A DNA stretch of 64,000 nucleotides from positions 95,723,001 to 95,787,000 of the forward strand of contig CM059587.1 in NCBI GenBank assembly GCA_030407085.1. The letters run 5' to 3'. The stretch is from Trichopria drosophilae (Eukaryota > Arthropoda > Insecta > Hymenoptera > Diapriidae). A program made the position numbers and the translations under genes. This document shows, in pieces, positions 60,609 through 64,000 of this stretch. The notes under the pieces were generated by a model. That model ran no database searches and had not been told where the DNA came from. It saw nothing but the letters and a program-made list of their open reading frames with translations. Position 1 is the stretch's first letter, and each line of letters begins with the position of its first letter.

Positions 60609-61510
60609 AAACACAACAAACAAATAAACTTCTTTGACACAAGCATTTTTATCCAAGATAAAAGGTAGAAATAACAAGGAAATTTACCATAAACAAGTAA
60701 AATTTTTACAGTGAAGATGTAAATTTGCAGTGCAGAAGGTGGAAATAAAAATACTAGTGGTAATTTTACATCGATTTAATTTAAAAAATGTAACTTTACA
60801 TCGATTTAATTTAAAAAAATGTAACTTTACATCGATTTAATTTAAAAAAATGTAACTTTACATCAATTTAATTTAAAAAAATGTAATTTTTTATTACCAC
60901 GATTACCACTAGTATTTTTATTTCCACCTTCTGCACTGCAAATTTACATCTTCACTGTAAAAATTTTACTCGTTTCTGGTAAATTTCCTTCTATTTCCGT
61001 TTGCTATTTAGTGGAAACATGTAATTTTACGATAGTAATAGGAAATGTTAAAAAAATTGTAAAAACTTGGAAATGTAATTTTTCATTTACTTTTCACAGT
61101 GTACATATATACCAAACAATAAAATTTACAATTTTGGTATTATAATGGTCTGTTGTAAAAATAAGAATAATAGAAGAAATGTCAAAATTTTAAAAACTCA
61201 GAAATGTAATTTTACTAATTACATTTTCACTGTAAATTTTACACGTTTATGGTAAATGTCCTTCTATTTTCGTTTGCTATTTACTGGATGTAAATTTACA
61301 GTGAAAATATAAATTTACAGTGCAGAAAGTGGAAATAAAAATACAAATGGTAATCGTTTTACATCGATTGTGTAATTTAAAAACATGTAATCTAATATCG
61401 TCTTTGTAATTTTCAATCTTTTTCATGTAAAATTACATCAACATTAACATTGTAGAAATTTTACTGTCACTGTAAATTTACGATATTCACTGGTATTGTT
61501 ATTTCTACCT
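60609..61510. repeat. Palindrome centre with inverted minisatellite units
   Basis: Left (AAGTAAAATTTTTACAGTGA) and right (TCACTGTAAAAATTTTACTC) pieces are complementary, as are ACATCGATTTAATTTAAAAA units and the ATTACCACTAGTATTTTTAT blocks. Composition matches 57514-58825. Confidence 0.6.
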
Positions 61511-61609
61511 TTTATCTTGGATAAAAATGCTCGTGTCAAAGAAGTTTATTTGTTTGTTGTGTTTTCGTTCAATAGTAAATTTAAACCGATTTGAGGGTTG
61601 AAATTTTTG

Positions 61610-61830
61610 AATTTCGATAAAAACTGGTCATCTTTATCAGAGGGAATACATGTGAGGATGTCATCAACATAACGATAAAAAAACAGTAGATTTAAATTTA
61701 ATTAACATACAATCGATAACATATTCTAATACTAGATATGCGAGAACCGTTGAAAGCGGGAAGACCTTAGGCTTACCATAAGTTTGTAAACATTTTGGAA
61801 TGTGAATTACGTAGAATCGAAACTAAATAC
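61610..61830 (-). pseudogene. Penelope-like reverse transcriptase remnant with YVDD box
   Basis: Read on the - strand: CLQTYGKPKVFPLSTVLAYL then VLEYVIDCML (61790-61710) and, after a short gap, FYRYVDDILTCIPSDKDDQF followed by LSKFKNFNP (61690-61610). The pattern YG..(x)..PLS.VLA.LV.E followed by RYVDDI is typical of Penelope-like RT, in contrast to the FADD of the LINEs. Only about 70 codons remain. Confidence 0.7.
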
Positions 61831-61995
61831 TGCGACAATACAATCACTTTTTTCTAATATTTATTAATTTATTTATTTACTTTCATTAAACGGACCGCTC
61901 AGGCCCTTACAAACAAAATAATAGTATATAAGAGGTACAAATTTGTGTAAATAATATATAAAGAATGAAGGAATAACAATTATACTTAAAAATAA

Positions 61996-63754
61996 TTAAT
62001 ACAAATTAAAATTAGTAATATTTACGCGAAGACTAGATTTAAATAAGCCTATATCTGTAATTGATGTAAGAGCGGCGGGTAAGGCATTCCAAAGACGTCT
62101 CAATCTAGTTATCGGAGAAAAGAAATGTAAGTTAGATCCACTAATATCTTCCGCAAGTGTTAGTGGGTTTCTAAAATTATACAAATAGTATCTGTGAGGA
62201 AACAGATTTAATAATACAGGGCATAAAATGTTTTCATTCAGAATATTGAAAGTTAGCGTAATATCAGAGTATTGGTGTAGTGTTCGTATATTCCAAAGTT
62301 TGTATTTCTTCAGTATTGGAGAATAATTATGGTAAAAACGGTGCATAGGCATTTTGGATCTAAATGCTAACTGCCGTAAGAATCTATGATTTACTGCTTC
62401 CAAGGCATTTTGGGAAACACAGGTGTATGGTGACCATGTTTGAGATGCATACATTAATAATGGGATAACTATTGTCTTGTATAAGTAAATGTATGTTGAG
62501 GGATTCTTGAAGTTTGACGTAGATCTATTAATGAAACCAAGCATTCTCAAGGCCTTGGAAATAGTAAGATCAATATGCTCTCTAAACGACAGATTAGATG
62601 TAAAGACTATGCCAAGATCTTTAGCTTTATTAACCAAAAAGGTATTTTCAATAATGTAACTAAATTCAAACATGTGCTTAGACTTACTGAAGGAAATAGC
62701 TTGGTATTTCTGAGAATTAAGTCGTAAACCATTATCCAAGGACCACTTAAGGATATTATTTAAATCAGTTTGAAGTTTCATAGTGTCCATTGGTGATTCA
62801 ATTTTTGTGAATAACTTCACATCGTCTGCAAAAATGAGTACTTTCGAATTTGAAACCACACTAGGCAAGTCGTTTATGAATAGCAGAAATAGAATCGGCC
62901 CAATGTGGGAGCCCTGTGGTACACCTGAAGTCATTTTCATATCATACACTGTAAAAAATGAAAATGAAATTTACAATGCAATGGTAATTTTCAATCATGG
63001 AAATTTGGTAATAACACTACGTTGAGCGTTGAAATTTTACCGAAGTGAGGTTAGAGGTTTACCGCCGCATTGTAAATTTACGACGTCGAGCATAGGAAAA
63101 ATACTAGACTGTTGTACTTTTACTACGTCAAACGTAGGTAATTTTTCGAGCCTACGTTGGACGTGGTAATTTTACAAACGAGTAATATATTACAAGATTT
63201 AGGGAAAGTTACTGTGTTCCACATAGTAAATTCACTGCGTTGAAAGTGGGTAATTTTTGAGTCCATTCTCGATTGTAATTTTACACGATTTTTTTTTTAC
63301 AGTGTACGATATGAAGTTATTTAGTCTAACTGACATTGTACGAGATGATATATAGGAAGAGAACCAATTAAAAATGTTACCCTGTATGCATAAATTCCAC
63401 AGTTTGTCTAGTAACCTGTGGTGGTTAACACTATCAAACGCTTTGGCAAAGTCAAGGTAGATTGTGTCAACCTGTCTATGACTTCCCAATGCATTGAAGA
63501 CATAGTCACTGAAAACTAACAAGTTAGTAATGGTAGACCTACTCTTCATAAATCCATGCTATTCACTCGCAATTTTATTCATTAGTAAATCTGCTAATTT
63601 ATATGAAATAATAAAATCAAACATCTTTGCAATAACCGATTGTAAAATAATAGGACGATAGTTCTCTATGTCATGCTTGTCACCAGATTTGTAAATAGGA
63701 AATATATATGAGTGTTTCCAAGCTACCGGGAATGATTGTAAGTGCAAAGACTTA
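61996..63754 (-). pseudogene. LINE B reverse transcriptase, interrupted by a MITE
   Basis: In order on the - strand: SFPVAWKHSYIFPIYKSGDK and YRPIILQSVIAKMFDFIISY (63754-63559), after a stop/frameshift TIYLDFAKAFDSVNHHRLLD (near 63460) and SSYISSRTMSVRLNNFISY (to about 63305), a 358-bp MITE, then from 62949 GVPQGSHIGPILFLLFINDL, the catalytic LIFADDVKLF, YASQTWSPYT and LRRLWNALPAALTS (stop at 61996). Both catalytic aspartate boxes survive, but the frame is broken by the MITE and one or more indels. A piggyBac-like element cuts its 5' side at 63755. Confidence 0.85.
62947..63304. mobile_element. 358-bp MITE with CACTGTAAAAAA ends (TA target)
   Basis: CACTGTAAAAAATGAAAATG at the left and TTTTTTTTTTACAGTG at the right, with TA at 62945-62946 and 63305-63306. 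It splits the LINE B RT between NFISY and the GVPQG box. The ends match those at 41517 and 57514, so this is a family. Confidence 0.85.
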
Positions 63755-63758
63755 TTAA

Positions 63759-64000
63759 CCCCTTGACAGTGTATGACGGCTATAGCCGCAAAAATAAAAG
63801 TGGCCAAGAATGCGCATGACGGCTATAGCCGCATCATAAAATAAACGAAGTAAAACTTCCTGAATTTGCTTGAAACTTGTTACTCGGGGGTTTTCGGGGT
63901 CGCTGATTACGAATCCGAAGTCAGATTTACGAAATTCAAAATGGAGGATCCAATATGACGGATCAAATTTATAAAAATGTTATAAATTTGCTTGAAACTT
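63759..64000. mobile_element. piggyBac-like foldback, left end only
   Basis: TTAA at 63755-63758 followed by CCCCTTGACAGTGTATGACG, then two copies of ATGACGGCTATAGCCGC (63774 and about 63816) and one GTCGCTGATTACGAATCC repeat with AAATTCAAAATGGAGGATCC. The right end lies outside the window. Confidence 0.55.

Overview
This is a stretch of an insect nuclear genome. The window is AT-rich and carries five spliced or single-exon host genes. Several ancestral introns are only about 60-70 bp, gene leaders are CpG-bearing, and the rest is packed with TA- and TTAA-targeted DNA transposons, BEL/Pao and jockey/CR1-type retroelements and Penelope-like remnants. Protein content fits a holometabolous insect, possibly a beetle, but the species cannot be named from the sequence alone.

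Host genes, left to right: (1) the last three exons of a DCN1-like cullin-neddylation factor (DCUN1D1/SCCRO type, + strand, 5346-9389; its 5' exons lie left of the window); (2) a complete five-exon gene on the - strand (11267-10178, 254 residues) that I cannot name, but which carries an early Cys motif and a Phe-Asp-Ser-His strand reminiscent of papain-fold ubiquitin proteases; (3) Leo1, a Paf1-complex subunit, as one coding exon on the - strand (15522-13597); (4) RagC/D GTPase (+, exons 39675-43173, with a probable ATG-only first exon at 27531-27533); (5) Cullin-3 (-, ten exons seen between 57087 and 43902, 5' end outside the window). DCUN1D1-type proteins promote Nedd8 attachment to cullins, so genes 1 and 5 act in one pathway. 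RagC acts in amino-acid signalling to TORC1 at the lysosome, and Leo1 in transcription elongation. Genes 1/2 and 4/5 are convergent pairs.

Mobile layout: a foldback element at the left edge (1-968); a decayed LINE (about 1733-5098) split by another foldback; nested foldbacks in the DCUN1D1 intron (5540-8895); MITEs and foldbacks around 10.7-17.2 kb; an 8.4-kb Tc1/mariner-like element (17957-26332) that was itself hit by a BEL/Pao retrotransposon (18093-24598); a large RagC first intron with a piggyBac-like foldback and LINE/Penelope debris (28-39 kb); a tandem satellite of about 120-bp units with a 941-bp higher-order period in one Cul3 intron (44.2-48.8 kb) and an inverted partner block inside a piggyBac-like element in another (49.5-52.4 kb); and a 3.1-kb inverted duplication of LINE plus Penelope-like sequence at 59.36-62.45 kb. 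Several insertions can be proven because an uninterrupted copy of the target site also lies in the window.

All coordinates come from reading the sequence by eye; splice sites were chosen by reading frame, GT/AG rule and recognised family sequence. No database search was possible.
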